A stretch of 32,171 nucleotides of DNA. It comes from Bordetella parapertussis (lineage in GTDB: Bacteria > Pseudomonadota > Gammaproteobacteria > Burkholderiales > SG8-41). The notes under the pieces are model-generated. The model made no database searches. It saw only the letters and a list, made by a program, of their open reading frames with translations, and was not told the origin of the DNA. The position numbers and the translations under genes are program-made. How positions within the stretch are numbered: position 1 is the first letter of the stretch; each line of letters begins with the position of its first letter. This document shows positions 1-8,154 of the stretch, one piece after another. Location: positions 1 to 32,171 of the forward strand of contig CAMATZ010000059.1 in the NCBI GenBank assembly GCA_945861275.1, read 5' to 3'.

Positions 1-24
1 GCAAAACATCGTCACAAGAATTAT

Positions 25-259
25 CCTAGAAACGGCAGTTGACCGCTTACCATGCTCCCAACCTCTTGATGACCATATACTTCTTCATGCTGTCAATGAT
101 CACCCGTTTGGTGACAGCGCTACGGGGCGGATCGCACGGTTCTGGCGGCGCATGGCTGCGTTGCAACTCCTTGGAATGGAACAACCATTCCGCGTCGTTG
201 CGCCTTGCCCTGCACCTCCATAACCGCACGCTCCACCCCGTCCAACTACCGTTTCTAGG
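25..259. mobile_element. MITE-like element with 19-bp terminal inverted repeats, IS1380/piggyBac-type ends
   Basis: This is a 235-bp non-coding unit. Its ends are imperfect inverted repeats: ATCCTAGAAACGGCAGTTG at 23-41 and, read in reverse complement at 243-261, the same 19 bases with one change. The first bases, CCTAGAAA, resemble IS1380-family and piggyBac-type ends, which insert at TTAA. Here the flanks are only TTAT-like, so a target duplication is not clear. Inside is a perfect 7-bp hairpin (GGAATGG/CCATTCC, 173-191). An inverted second copy starts at 32023; the shared 149 bp differ at one base (199). No transposase is encoded, so movement would need an enzyme supplied elsewhere. The family assignment is inference from the ends only. 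Confidence 0.65.
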
Positions 260-268
260 ATTATCCCG

Positions 269-274
269 TATAAT
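269..274 (+). promoter_or_regulatory. Candidate -10 box (TATAAT) before the glycan locus
   Basis: A perfect TATAAT lies 10 bp outside the right end of the 25-259 element and about 50 bp before the first glycosyltransferase gene. No good -35 hexamer is present 16-18 bp upstream; that space is occupied by the terminal repeat of the element. If used, it would be a hybrid promoter created by the insertion. Confidence 0.3.
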
Positions 275-325
275 CAAACACCTGCAATTGATTGTCGCGA
301 TCAGCTTTAGCCACCCCGGTAGCCC

Positions 326-1282
326 ATGCCCATCAGCCACACCCTGATTATTCCGATCTACCGCAACCAGGAATTCCTGCCGGAAGTGCTGCAGGCGGTG
401 CGTCAGATTGCGGATCAAACCGCGGGTGAACTGGAAGCGGTATTTGTGATTGATGGCAGCCCGGATCATTCCGAAGCCTGGCTGTGCGAGCATCTGCCGG
501 CATTTACGGTGGCGACGCAGTTGATAGCCTTATCGCGCAATTTCGGTTCGTTCACGGCGGTACGCACGGGGCTGGCGGCGGCGCGCGGCGAATTCATAGC
601 GGCGATGGCGGCGGATTTGCAGGAGCCGCCGGAACTGATGGTCGAGTTTTTCAAAAGCCTCGCGCAAGGGCACGATGTGGTGGTTGGCACCCGTAGCGGA
701 CGCGACGATCCGGCGGCGAGCCAGTTCTCCGCGCGCCTCTACTGGCGGCTGTACCGGTTTCTGGTGCAACCCGAAATACCCGCATCCGGTGTGGATGTGT
801 TTGCGGTATCGCGCCGCGCACGTGATGCGCTGCTGCAGCTGGATGAAGCCCACAGCTCGCTGATTGCGCAGTTGTTCTGGATCGGATTTCCGCGCGCGCA
901 AGTGCCCTACCAGCGGCGCGCCCGCAAGTACGGCAGCAGCGGCTGGACCTGGCGCAAGAAGGCGGCCTATCTGCTCGACAGTATTTTTTCGTTCACGGCT
1001 ATACCGATAACGCTGTTGATGATTATCGGTTTCGCGGGCACCGTGGGATTCATGCTGCTGGGCGTTGCGCTGCTGGGGGCGCGCTTGTTGAATCTGGTGG
1101 CGGTACCGGGATACACGGCCATCATGGTGACCCTGCTGTTTTCGGCGTCACTGATCCTGTTGGGCCTGGGCATTGTCGGGAGTTATGTGTGGCGTGCCTA
1201 CGAGAACACCAAACGGCGGCCTTTGGGACTGGTGCGTGAGCGCATGCAGTACCCGGCGGCTGACGGCCCGCACCATGAATAG
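326..1282 (+). CDS. GtrB/DPM1-type family 2 glycosyltransferase (polyprenyl-phosphate sugar synthase)
   Basis: The 318-residue protein has a cytoplasmic GT-A domain (about 1-210) followed by two hydrophobic hairpin segments (about 220-255 and 262-292), as in GtrB and other polyprenyl-phosphate glycosyltransferases. Visible family motifs are IDGSPD (42-47, the nucleotide-sugar site), LSRNFG (69-74), ADLQEPPE (96-103) and the basic GSSGW patch (203-207). The usual DADLQ is AADLQ here, so the first acidic residue is Ala95. Enzymes of this type move a sugar from an NDP-sugar to undecaprenyl phosphate at the inner membrane. The next gene, a GtrA-like flippase that overlaps it by 8 bp, supports this. 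The sugar is unknown; the dTDP-amino-sugar genes directly downstream suggest an aminodeoxyhexose. No strong Shine-Dalgarno sequence precedes the ATG. Confidence 0.85.
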   Translation: MPISHTLIIPIYRNQEFLPEVLQAVRQIADQTAGELEAVFVIDGSPDHSEAWLCEHLPAFTVATQLIALSRNFGSFTAVRTGLAAARGEFIAAMAADLQEPPELMVEFFKSLAQGHDVVVGTRSGRDDPAASQFSARLYWRLYRFLVQPEIPASGVDVFAVSRRARDALLQLDEAHSSLIAQLFWIGFPRAQVPYQRRARKYGSSGWTWRKKAAYLLDSIFSFTAIPITLLMIIGFAGTVGFMLLGVALLGARLLNLVAVPGYTAIMVTLLFSASLILLGLGIVGSYVWRAYENTKRRPLGLVRERMQYPAADGPHHE

Positions 1283-1667
1283 CGCCCTGCGCTACGCGCG
1301 ATTTGCCGGGGCGGGTGCGCTCAATACGCTGATCTCATTGATGCTTTATCAGGCCGCATTGTTTGTGATGGGGCATTTGCCGGCCTATGTAATTTCCTAT
1401 GCAGTGGGTGTGGTTGCCGCCTACTATCTGTATGCGCGGCACGTGTTCGGCAGCGGCATGTCGTCACGCGGATTCATGCTATTTGCCGCGTTTTACCTTG
1501 TTGCCGGTGCGGCGGGCAGTTGGGTCAACACGGCGTTGATCGATTACCTGGGCTGGCATGCGCGCATCGCGATATTCGCCACGGTGCTGATCATGCTGCC
1601 GGTAAATTACCTCGGTTCGCGCTGGTGCCTGAGCGGACTGCACACGCGCAAACAGGGTCACGCCTGA
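1275..1667 (+). CDS. GtrA-family membrane protein (putative polyprenyl-P-sugar flippase)
   Basis: About 130 residues with four hydrophobic segments, matching GtrA (PF04138) in size and topology. Early residues RFAGAGALNTLISLMLY and the segment YAVGVVAAYYLYARHVF are typical of the family. The frame is open back to 1173, but the ATG at 1275 starts exactly at the conserved N-terminus and overlaps the end of the glycosyltransferase gene by 8 bp, the usual coupled gtrB-gtrA arrangement. GtrA proteins are thought to flip the lipid-linked sugar made by GtrB to the periplasmic face. The stop overlaps the next ATG by one base (TGATG). Confidence 0.85.
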   Translation: MNSALRYARFAGAGALNTLISLMLYQAALFVMGHLPAYVISYAVGVVAAYYLYARHVFGSGMSSRGFMLFAAFYLVAGAAGSWVNTALIDYLGWHARIAIFATVLIMLPVNYLGSRWCLSGLHTRKQGHA

Positions 1668-2071
1668 TGTTGGCCCGCTACGCCGAATTCGAGGTCAAAG
1701 GCGATGACCTGGGCTGGCTGGTCGCCATCGAAGGGCAAAAAAATATCCCCTTCGCGATTCAGCGCGCTTACTATATTTTCGGCACGCGCGCGGGTGTGCA
1801 CCGCGGCAAACACGCGCATCACACGCTCAAGCAACTGATGGTGTGCCTGAGCGGAAGCTGCAAGGTGCTGCTCGACGATGGTAAGCGTCGCGAGGACGTG
1901 TTGCTGGCGCGCAACGACCGTGGGCTCTATATCGATCCCATGGTGTGGCACGAAATGTATGATTTTTCCGCCGGCTGCGTATTGCTGGTGCTGGCCGACG
2001 CCTGCTATGACCTCGCCGATTACATTCGGGACTACGCGGCGTTCAAGGCGCTGAGCGGGACCGCGTCTTGA
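1667..2071 (+). CDS. FdtA/QdtA-like dTDP-4-keto-6-deoxyglucose 3,4-ketoisomerase (cupin)
   Basis: The 134-residue single cupin belongs to the WxcM-like/FdtA group. The diagnostic stretch is RGKHAHHTLKQLMVCLSGS (about 46-64), whose histidines are the catalytic pair region, followed by the second cupin strand GLYIDPMVWHEMYDFS. These enzymes move the keto group of dTDP-4-keto-6-deoxy-D-glucose from C4 to C3, preparing it for amination. An aminotransferase of the FdtB/QdtB type lies two genes downstream, which supports the call. Product stereochemistry (Fuc3N-type or Qui3N-type) cannot be told from sequence. The start at 1667 overlaps the preceding stop; the frame is open further upstream but lacks family similarity there. 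Confidence 0.85.
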   Translation: MLARYAEFEVKGDDLGWLVAIEGQKNIPFAIQRAYYIFGTRAGVHRGKHAHHTLKQLMVCLSGSCKVLLDDGKRREDVLLARNDRGLYIDPMVWHEMYDFSAGCVLLVLADACYDLADYIRDYAAFKALSGTAS

Positions 2072-2091
2072 GCGCGCACGGCGGTGTAGCC

Positions 2092-2667
2092 ATGGCCTCT
2101 GTTCCGAAGATTCAAAAAGCACACCAACTGGTGGGTAATCAACTCATTTTGCGCAATGCCGGCGTGGACGATGCGGGGTTCATCGTGCAGCTGCGCACCG
2201 ATCCTAAAAAGCGCCGCTACCTTTCGCCCACCAGCACCGAAATCGCCCAACAAGTTGCCTGGCTCGCACAGTATGCACACGCCGCGGATCAGGCGTATTT
2301 TGTCGCCGAAGAAAAATCCGGCGCGAAAGTCGGCACCATTCGCATCTACCAGCCCTTCGAAGACAGTTTTTGCATTGGCAGCTGGGTGATGCAGGACGGC
2401 GTGGCGGCTACGTACGCGGTGGAGTCGCTGCTGATTGTTTATCATTACGCGCTGGATACTTTGGGTTTTAACCGCTCTCATTTCGCGGTGCGCAAGGCCA
2501 ATCGCTCGGTGTGGCGCTTCATGCAGCGCTTTGGCGGCGTGCGCACGGGGGAAACAGCGGTGGATTATCTTTATGCAACCCAGCGCCAACCCGTCGAAGC
2601 ATCGTTTAAGCGTCATGCCGCGCTGCTGCCCGCGCCGGTGAAAGTAATTCATGATCCCGTTTCTTGA
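2092..2667 (+). CDS. GNAT acetyltransferase (RimJ/RimL-like), probably amino-sugar N-acetylation
   Basis: A GNAT-fold protein of 191 residues from the ATG at 2092. It has the opening strand [20 protein letters not shown], a central GTIRIY strand and the C-terminal [13 protein letters not shown] element where acetyl-CoA and acceptor are held in RimJ/RimL enzymes. It sits between the ketoisomerase and the aminotransferase, so the natural reading is N-acetylation of the 3-amino sugar they make, a step done in other Fdt/Qdt clusters by acyltransferases of a different fold. That role is inferred from position. A TTG at 2068, overlapping the previous stop by 4 bp (TTGA), is an alternative coupled start that adds eight residues. 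The end overlaps the next gene by 17 bp. Confidence 0.75.
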   Translation: MASVPKIQKAHQLVGNQLILRNAGVDDAGFIVQLRTDPKKRRYLSPTSTEIAQQVAWLAQYAHAADQAYFVAEEKSGAKVGTIRIYQPFEDSFCIGSWVMQDGVAATYAVESLLIVYHYALDTLGFNRSHFAVRKANRSVWRFMQRFGGVRTGETAVDYLYATQRQPVEASFKRHAALLPAPVKVIHDPVS

Positions 2668-3757
2668 CCTGCTCGGCATCAACGCACGTGACCGCGACGC
2701 GCTGATCGCGGCGTTCACCCGCGTGCTCGACAGCGGCTGGTACGTGATGGGCAAAGAGCTGGATGCGTTTGAGCGCGAGTATGCGGCGTATTGCGGCACG
2801 CGCCATTGCGTGGGTGTGGGCAATGGGCTAGACGCGCTGACGCTTTCATTGCGTGCGTGGCGTGAACTGGGGGTACTGGCGACAGGTGATGAAGTGATCG
2901 TGCCCGCAAACACTTACATCGCGACGATACTGGCGATTACTGAAAATGGACTGACGCCGGTGCTGGTCGAGCCGGATGCGGCGACCTGTAATCTTGATGC
3001 GAGCCAAATCGAGGCGCACTTAAGCGCGCGCACGCGGGCGATTTTGCCGGTGCACCTCTATGGCCAAACCGCGGACATGAGCGCGATCAATGCGCTTGCC
3101 CGGCGCCATGGTCTCAAAGTGCTCGAAGATTGCGCGCAGGCGCACGGCGCGCGCCATGCAGGTGTGCGCGCGGGCGCACTGGGCGACGCCGCCGGGCACA
3201 GTTTTTTCCCCAGCAAGAATCTCGGCGCACTGGGTGATGGCGGTGCGGTAACCACCAACGACGATGCGCTCGCTGACACCTTGCGCGCCTTGCGCAACTA
3301 CGGCTCGCAGCGCAAGTATGAGAATCTGCACAAGGGGGTGAACAGCCGGCTGGACGAATTGCAGGCCGCGTTGCTGCGCGTGAAGCTCGCCCGCGTGGAT
3401 GCCGACAATCAACGCCGGCGTGAAATCGCCAGCCGTTACCTGAGTGAAATTCGCCAGCCGCAAATCACCCTGCCGGTGGTGGGCGCGAACAACGAACCGG
3501 TGTGGCATGTGTTTGTCGTGCGCAGTCCTGCACGAGAGGCATTGCAAAAGCATCTGCAGGACTGCGCTGTGGACACGCTGATACACTATCCGCTGCCGCC
3601 GCATCAGCAGCAGGCGTATCGTGAATGGCATGGCCGCGTCTATCCGGTGACCGAAGCCATCCACCGCGAAGTGCTGAGTTTGCCGATCAGCCCGGTGATG
3701 AGCGACACACAGGTGCAAGCAGTGATTGCTGCGTGCAACGCGTGGCCAGGCGCGTAG
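2651..3757 (+). CDS. FdtB/QdtB-like DegT/DnrJ/EryC1 sugar aminotransferase
   Basis: The 368-residue PLP enzyme is full length for the DegT/DnrJ/EryC1/StrS family. Landmarks are FLDLL at the start, [15 protein letters not shown] (cofactor phosphate region, 55-69), VPANTYIAT (84-92), EDCAQAHGA (159-167) and [17 protein letters not shown], in which Lys189 would form the Schiff base. The sequence resembles FdtB/QdtB, which transfer an amino group from glutamate to C3 of dTDP-3-keto-6-deoxyhexose. With the FdtA-like gene upstream this gives dTDP-3-amino-3,6-dideoxyhexose. RmlA and RmlB, needed for the precursor, are not in the window. The gene overlaps the acetyltransferase by 17 bp, so the two are translated from one message. 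Confidence 0.88.
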   Translation: MIPFLDLLGINARDRDALIAAFTRVLDSGWYVMGKELDAFEREYAAYCGTRHCVGVGNGLDALTLSLRAWRELGVLATGDEVIVPANTYIATILAITENGLTPVLVEPDAATCNLDASQIEAHLSARTRAILPVHLYGQTADMSAINALARRHGLKVLEDCAQAHGARHAGVRAGALGDAAGHSFFPSKNLGALGDGGAVTTNDDALADTLRALRNYGSQRKYENLHKGVNSRLDELQAALLRVKLARVDADNQRRREIASRYLSEIRQPQITLPVVGANNEPVWHVFVVRSPAREALQKHLQDCAVDTLIHYPLPPHQQQAYREWHGRVYPVTEAIHREVLSLPISPVMSDTQVQAVIAACNAWPGA

Positions 3758-3778
3758 CCGTCGGCGCGCGGGCAGGTC

Positions 3779-5314
3779 ATGCTTTTTAATTCACACCCTT
3801 TCATTTTTTTGTTTCTGCCGCTGACCCTGGCGGGATTTTTTGTGCTGGGACGGCGCAGCCCGATGGCTGCAGCGGCCTGGGTCACCCTCGCCTCGTTGTT
3901 TTTTTATGGCTGGTGGAATCCCGCGTATGTGGGGCTGCTGGTGTTATCGATGGTGTTCAACTATCGCATGGGTCTCGCCATCGTGCAGACGCGTTCACGC
4001 AAACTGTTGCTGCTCGCGCTGGCGGCTGATCTCGCGTTGCTGGCCTACTACAAGTACGCCAATTTTTTTATCGACAATCTGAATGGCGCATTGCAAACGC
4101 ACTTCAGTTTGGGCGAAATTATTCTGCCATTGGGTATTTCGTTTTTTACCTTTACGCAGATTGCTTTCCTGGTGGATGCCTATCAAGGCAAGGCGCGCGA
4201 ATACAGCTTCGTGCATTACGCCCTGTTCGTCAGCTATTTTCCGCACCTCATCGCCGGGCCGATTTTGCACCACGCGGAGATGATGCCGCAATTTGCGCGG
4301 CGTGAGATTTACCATCCCGACGCGGGCAAGCTGGCCGCAGGCGCGACCTTGCTGGTGCTGGGCCTGGCCAAGAAAGTGCTGATCGCGGATGGCGTGGGTG
4401 TGTATGTCGCGCCCCTATTCGACGCCGCGCGTGGCGGCGCCGCGCTGACATTCCTCGAAGCATGGAGCGGTGCGCTGGCGTACACCTTTCAGCTGTACTT
4501 TGATTTTTCAGGGTACTCCGACATGGCCGTGGGCTTGTCGCTGCTGTTCGGGGTGAAATTGCCGGCGAATTTTTATTCACCGTACAAGGCGGCAAACATC
4601 ATTGATTTCTGGCGCCGCTGGCACATCACGCTGTCGCGATTTTTGCGTGACTACCTCTATGTGCCATTGGGCGGCAATCGCAGAGGGCCCGCGCGGCGTT
4701 ACATTAACGTGCTGGTTACCATGCTGCTGGGCGGGCTGTGGCATGGCGCGGGCTGGACGTTTGTGCTGTGGGGCGCGTTGCACGGCGTGTATCTGTGCGT
4801 CAACCACGGCTGGATCGCCCTGCGGCGCACCTTGGGATATGCGCCGCAGGCTTCGGCGTGGGGCCGCGCGCTGGCGTGCGGCCTTACCTTTATCGCGGTG
4901 GTGGTGGGCTGGGTGATATTCCGCGCGGACAGTATGTCGACCGCGTGGCTGATGTTGCGGGGCATGGCGGGTGTTCACGGTTTCGCGTTGCCCGATCAAT
5001 GGCTGGCGAAGTGGGGCGACGCAGGATTGTGGCTGTCCGCGCAGGGGGTGGCGTTCACGGACACACGCGGATTGGTTACCGCGGGACTGACCTACTGGAT
5101 CGTGTTGCTGCTGCTGGTGGTGTGGTTTGCGCCCAACACGCAACAAATCATGAGCCGTGCGCAACCGGTGCTGGGTGCGTTTTCTGACAGTGACGCGCGG
5201 CACTGGTGGTGCTGGCGGCCCGCGGCGTGGCTGGCCGCGCCGTGCGCAGTACTGGCCCTGGTGATCGTGGTGAATCTGCACAAGAAGTCCGAGTTTCTTT
5301 ATTTTCAGTTCTGA
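3779..5314 (+). CDS. MBOAT-family O-acyltransferase, AlgI-like (copy 1)
   Basis: The 511-residue polytopic inner-membrane protein is an AlgI-type membrane-bound O-acyltransferase. Shared motifs include SLFFYGWWNPAY (40-51), LPLGISFFTFTQIAFLVD, FPHLIAGPILHHAEMMPQF, FDFSGYSDMA and RRWHITLSRFLRDYLYVPLGG. The catalytic region GLWHGAGWTFVLWGALHG contains His322 and His335; His322 corresponds to the essential MBOAT histidine. Such proteins pass acyl groups across the membrane for esterification of extracellular polysaccharide, working with a periplasmic SGNH-type partner, which is the next gene (4-bp gap). The protein is a close paralogue of 6598-8154; about two thirds of residues look identical by eye. 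The substrate is unknown. Confidence 0.9.
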   Translation: MLFNSHPFIFLFLPLTLAGFFVLGRRSPMAAAAWVTLASLFFYGWWNPAYVGLLVLSMVFNYRMGLAIVQTRSRKLLLLALAADLALLAYYKYANFFIDNLNGALQTHFSLGEIILPLGISFFTFTQIAFLVDAYQGKAREYSFVHYALFVSYFPHLIAGPILHHAEMMPQFARREIYHPDAGKLAAGATLLVLGLAKKVLIADGVGVYVAPLFDAARGGAALTFLEAWSGALAYTFQLYFDFSGYSDMAVGLSLLFGVKLPANFYSPYKAANIIDFWRRWHITLSRFLRDYLYVPLGGNRRGPARRYINVLVTMLLGGLWHGAGWTFVLWGALHGVYLCVNHGWIALRRTLGYAPQASAWGRALACGLTFIAVVVGWVIFRADSMSTAWLMLRGMAGVHGFALPDQWLAKWGDAGLWLSAQGVAFTDTRGLVTAGLTYWIVLLLLVVWFAPNTQQIMSRAQPVLGAFSDSDARHWWCWRPAAWLAAPCAVLALVIVVNLHKKSEFLYFQF

Positions 5315-5318
5315 TACC

Positions 5319-6536
5319 GTGAATCCGGAATCCCACAGCAAGCGCTATCTTTTTGTTTTTATTGTATTTTTTTTCATACCGTTATTGATCATACTGGTGC
5401 TCAACCTGGCCTTGGGCGAGCGCGGCCTGGGCAGCGCGCAAGCGGTAACCGAGGCCAGCGCATGGCAGCAGGCCACGCATGGTGTCACCTATGCGCCGCC
5501 GGTTACGAATTCGCGGCCGTTCAAGGCGCATCGGCTTGCCGATCGGCTCATCGATCACACGCAGGCGATCAACACCGTGGTGTTGGGTGCATCGTCGCTG
5601 ATGGGCGTGACCGAAGCGATGTTTCCGCCGCCGCTGCGCGCCTATAATTTTTCGCTCACCGCCAACGCAACCTCCACCGTCACCGGCGAGGCCGAGTACC
5701 TCGAGCGCCATCACGCCATGCGCGTACGCAATCTGGTGATCGGTCTCGATTGGGCGGTGGGGATGATTTATCAGCCCGGTGATGTGGCCGCGCTCGACCT
5801 CGCCCCAGCGGCGCAGTTTGCGGGCTATGGTGCAACTACCATTTCGCCGGCACGCAAGATCGCCGATGCCTTGTCCTTGCCCAAGGTTGAGAACCTGGGC
5901 AACGCGTTGCGCGCCGTGTTGAAATCCGCGCAACCGCTGGCGGCGTTCCAGCGCGCGTTTTTTGATCTTGCGGGCGCCGAATACCGTTGCGCCGACGGCG
6001 CAGCCGCGCGCGACTTTGATGTGATTAATCGTGGCACTTGTCTGGGGTTTCGTTATGACGGCAGTTGGACGTTTGCCGGCGAACGCCATTTGAGCGAAGC
6101 CCGCGCGCGCGTGCTGGCGCAGGCGGCTGCCGCGCCCAGTTCGCAATTTTCCAGGCACTTGTGTTCCGCACAGGGCGCGCCCAACCCGGTGTTTCTGCGG
6201 CGCTTGGGCGCGCTGGCGCGACGCATGAATGACAACGGCGGGCACGTGGTGTTCATCGTACCGCCCCTGATCCCTGGTATGGAACACGCGATGGCAAAAG
6301 CGCAGCCGTCACAGGCCTGCCTTGAACACACAAAATCGGCGTTGAACACCTGGGCGCTCGAGTATCAGGTGGCGATTATCGATGCCGCCGCATCGGAAGC
6401 CTTTGGTTGCACGGCCGGGGAATTTCTCGATGAAAATCACGCCTGGCCGGAGTGTCATGCTCGGGTGATGCGCTACTACTGGCGTGATCATGCGCGGGGC
6501 GTCGTCGTTCCAGGGCTCTACCGGCCGCCCTTGTGA
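5319..6536 (+). CDS. Membrane-anchored SGNH/AlgX-like protein, MBOAT partner (copy 1)
   Basis: The 405-residue protein has one N-terminal hydrophobic anchor (10-32) and a large presumably periplasmic domain. It lacks a strong named-family signature but has the layout of SGNH hydrolase-like proteins: a block-I motif VVLGASSLMGV with Ser92 as probable nucleophile, a core strand GGHVVFIVPPLIPG, and a C-terminal DENH (Asp371, His374) that would complete the triad, as in AlgJ/AlgX. It follows the MBOAT gene by 4 bp, so it probably performs or assists acyl transfer to a glycan. Conserved cysteines in YRCADG and near GTCLGFRYDG, also present in the paralogue, may form disulfides. The start is a GTG at 5319. 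The assignment is from motifs and context. Confidence 0.7.
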   Translation: MNPESHSKRYLFVFIVFFFIPLLIILVLNLALGERGLGSAQAVTEASAWQQATHGVTYAPPVTNSRPFKAHRLADRLIDHTQAINTVVLGASSLMGVTEAMFPPPLRAYNFSLTANATSTVTGEAEYLERHHAMRVRNLVIGLDWAVGMIYQPGDVAALDLAPAAQFAGYGATTISPARKIADALSLPKVENLGNALRAVLKSAQPLAAFQRAFFDLAGAEYRCADGAAARDFDVINRGTCLGFRYDGSWTFAGERHLSEARARVLAQAAAAPSSQFSRHLCSAQGAPNPVFLRRLGALARRMNDNGGHVVFIVPPLIPGMEHAMAKAQPSQACLEHTKSALNTWALEYQVAIIDAAASEAFGCTAGEFLDENHAWPECHARVMRYYWRDHARGVVVPGLYRPPL

Positions 6537-6597
6537 GGCGGGTGCGCGTGGTGGCGAATGCTAAACTTCCCGCACGCCGGGCGCTACATGGATAAGC

Positions 6598-8154
6598 ATG
6601 CTGTTTAACTCTCACGCCTTCATTTTTATTTTTCTGCCGCTTACGTTTGCGCTGTTTTTTTTATTCGCACGAACAAGTCACATGCTGGCGGCGGGATGGC
6701 TTGCGGTTGCGTCGTTGTTTTTCTATGGCTGGTGGAATCCGGCGTACGTGACGCTATTGCTGCTGTCGATCGTGTTCAACTACTTCGCGGGCATGGCCAT
6801 CGCGCGTGTCGCGCCCGCTGATACTGCGAAAAGAAAGGCTTTGGCCATCGCCGCGGTTGCCGCGAATCTGCTGCTGCTGGGATATTACAAGTACAGCAAT
6901 TTCTTTCTCGCCAATGCTGCCGGATTGATGGGCGTTGCACCGCCGCAGGCGGAAATTATTTTGCCGCTCGGCATTTCGTTTTTTACATTTACCCAGATCG
7001 CCTTTCTGGTGGATACCTACCAAGGCAAGGTGAAGGAATACAATTTTGTTCACTATTGTTTGTTCGTGACCTATTTCCCGCACCTGATTGCGGGGCCCAT
7101 CCTGCACCACGCCGAGATGATGCCGCAGTTCGCGCGCGCATCGACGTATCGCATGCAGGCAGAAAATGTCGCGGTGGGCCTGACCATATTTTTTATCGGC
7201 TTGTTCAAGAAGGTGATTCTGGCCGACGGCATTGCCCCTTACGTCGCGCCTTTGTTTGCACTTCCCGGCGCGGGAACGCCGCCGACGTTGATCGAGGCGT
7301 GGTGCGCGGTGCTGGCGTACGCGTTGCAGCTTTATTTTGATTTTTCGGGTTATTCCGACATGGCGATCGGTTTGTCGCGCGTGTTCGGCGTGCATTTGCC
7401 GCTGAATTTTCATTCGCCCTACAAGGCCGTAAATATCGCGGAACTGTGGAATCGCTGGCATATGACGCTGTCGCGATTCTTGCGTGACTATGTGTTTGTG
7501 CCGCTGGGCGGGAAGCGCAAGCGCGCGTGGCGGCGCTACGCCAGTGTGATGGTTACGATGTTTTTGTGCGGGCTGTGGCACGGCGCGGGCTGGACTTATA
7601 TCGTTTTTGGCTTGTTGCACGGCGTATATTTGTGCGTGAACCAGTGGTGGCGCATGCTGCGCAAACGCCTGGGGCAGGATCGCAAGCACCCCACGCGCCT
7701 GGGTACCGCGGCTGCCATCGCGCTGACGTTTGTGGCGTGGCTGGTGGGCCTGGCGTTTTTTCGCGCGGACAGCGTGCCGCATGCGCTGCAGATCGTTGGC
7801 GGCATGTGGGGTTTACACGGACTCGCTGTGCCGGATCATTGGCTGGCGAAGTGGGGCGCAGTGGGGGCATGGCTGTCGCTGAACGGGGTGTCGTTTGCCA
7901 ACTCGCGCGGGTTGGTTACCGGCGGATTGATCAACTGGATCGTCATCCTGCTCGCCATCGCGTGGTTCGCCCCGAACACGCAGCAGATCATGGCGCGCTT
8001 TAATCCGGCGTTGTTGATTCCGCGCGATATGCCGGCTGCGCGGGTCCTGTTGTGGCGGCCCGGTGTGGCAGCCGGATTAGTGATGGCGGCGGTGGCGTTT
8101 GCCGCCATCGTGAACCTGCACCGGCAGTCCGAGTTTCTGTATTTTCAATTTTGA
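6598..8154 (+). CDS. MBOAT-family O-acyltransferase, AlgI-like (copy 2)
   Basis: This 518-residue paralogue of the 3779-5314 protein has the same MBOAT motifs: SLFFYGWWNPAY, LPLGISFFTFTQIAFLVD, LYFDFSGYSDMAIGLS, WNRWHMTLSRFLRDYVFVPLGG and GLWHGAGWTYIVFGLLHG, with His328 and His341 in the catalytic positions. Both copies therefore look active. Differences cluster in the loop after the second membrane segment, where this copy has about six extra residues, and in the segment after FKKVILADG, so acyl donor or acceptor preference may differ. The stop overlaps the ATG of its own partner by one base (TGATG). No clear promoter was seen in the 61-bp gap before it, so both cassettes are probably one transcript. 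Confidence 0.9.
   Translation: MLFNSHAFIFIFLPLTFALFFLFARTSHMLAAGWLAVASLFFYGWWNPAYVTLLLLSIVFNYFAGMAIARVAPADTAKRKALAIAAVAANLLLLGYYKYSNFFLANAAGLMGVAPPQAEIILPLGISFFTFTQIAFLVDTYQGKVKEYNFVHYCLFVTYFPHLIAGPILHHAEMMPQFARASTYRMQAENVAVGLTIFFIGLFKKVILADGIAPYVAPLFALPGAGTPPTLIEAWCAVLAYALQLYFDFSGYSDMAIGLSRVFGVHLPLNFHSPYKAVNIAELWNRWHMTLSRFLRDYVFVPLGGKRKRAWRRYASVMVTMFLCGLWHGAGWTYIVFGLLHGVYLCVNQWWRMLRKRLGQDRKHPTRLGTAAAIALTFVAWLVGLAFFRADSVPHALQIVGGMWGLHGLAVPDHWLAKWGAVGAWLSLNGVSFANSRGLVTGGLINWIVILLAIAWFAPNTQQIMARFNPALLIPRDMPAARVLLWRPGVAAGLVMAAVAFAAIVNLHRQSEFLYFQF

Noticed and set aside
47-493. Minus-strand 148-codon open frame over the left element
   Set aside because: It runs from inside the glycosyltransferase gene across the element and has no protein family features; the part in the element may at most be a transposase remnant.
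2032-2913. 293-codon minus-strand open frame opposite the acetyltransferase and aminotransferase
   Set aside because: It crosses a gene boundary and shows no family motif; both plus-strand genes are well supported.
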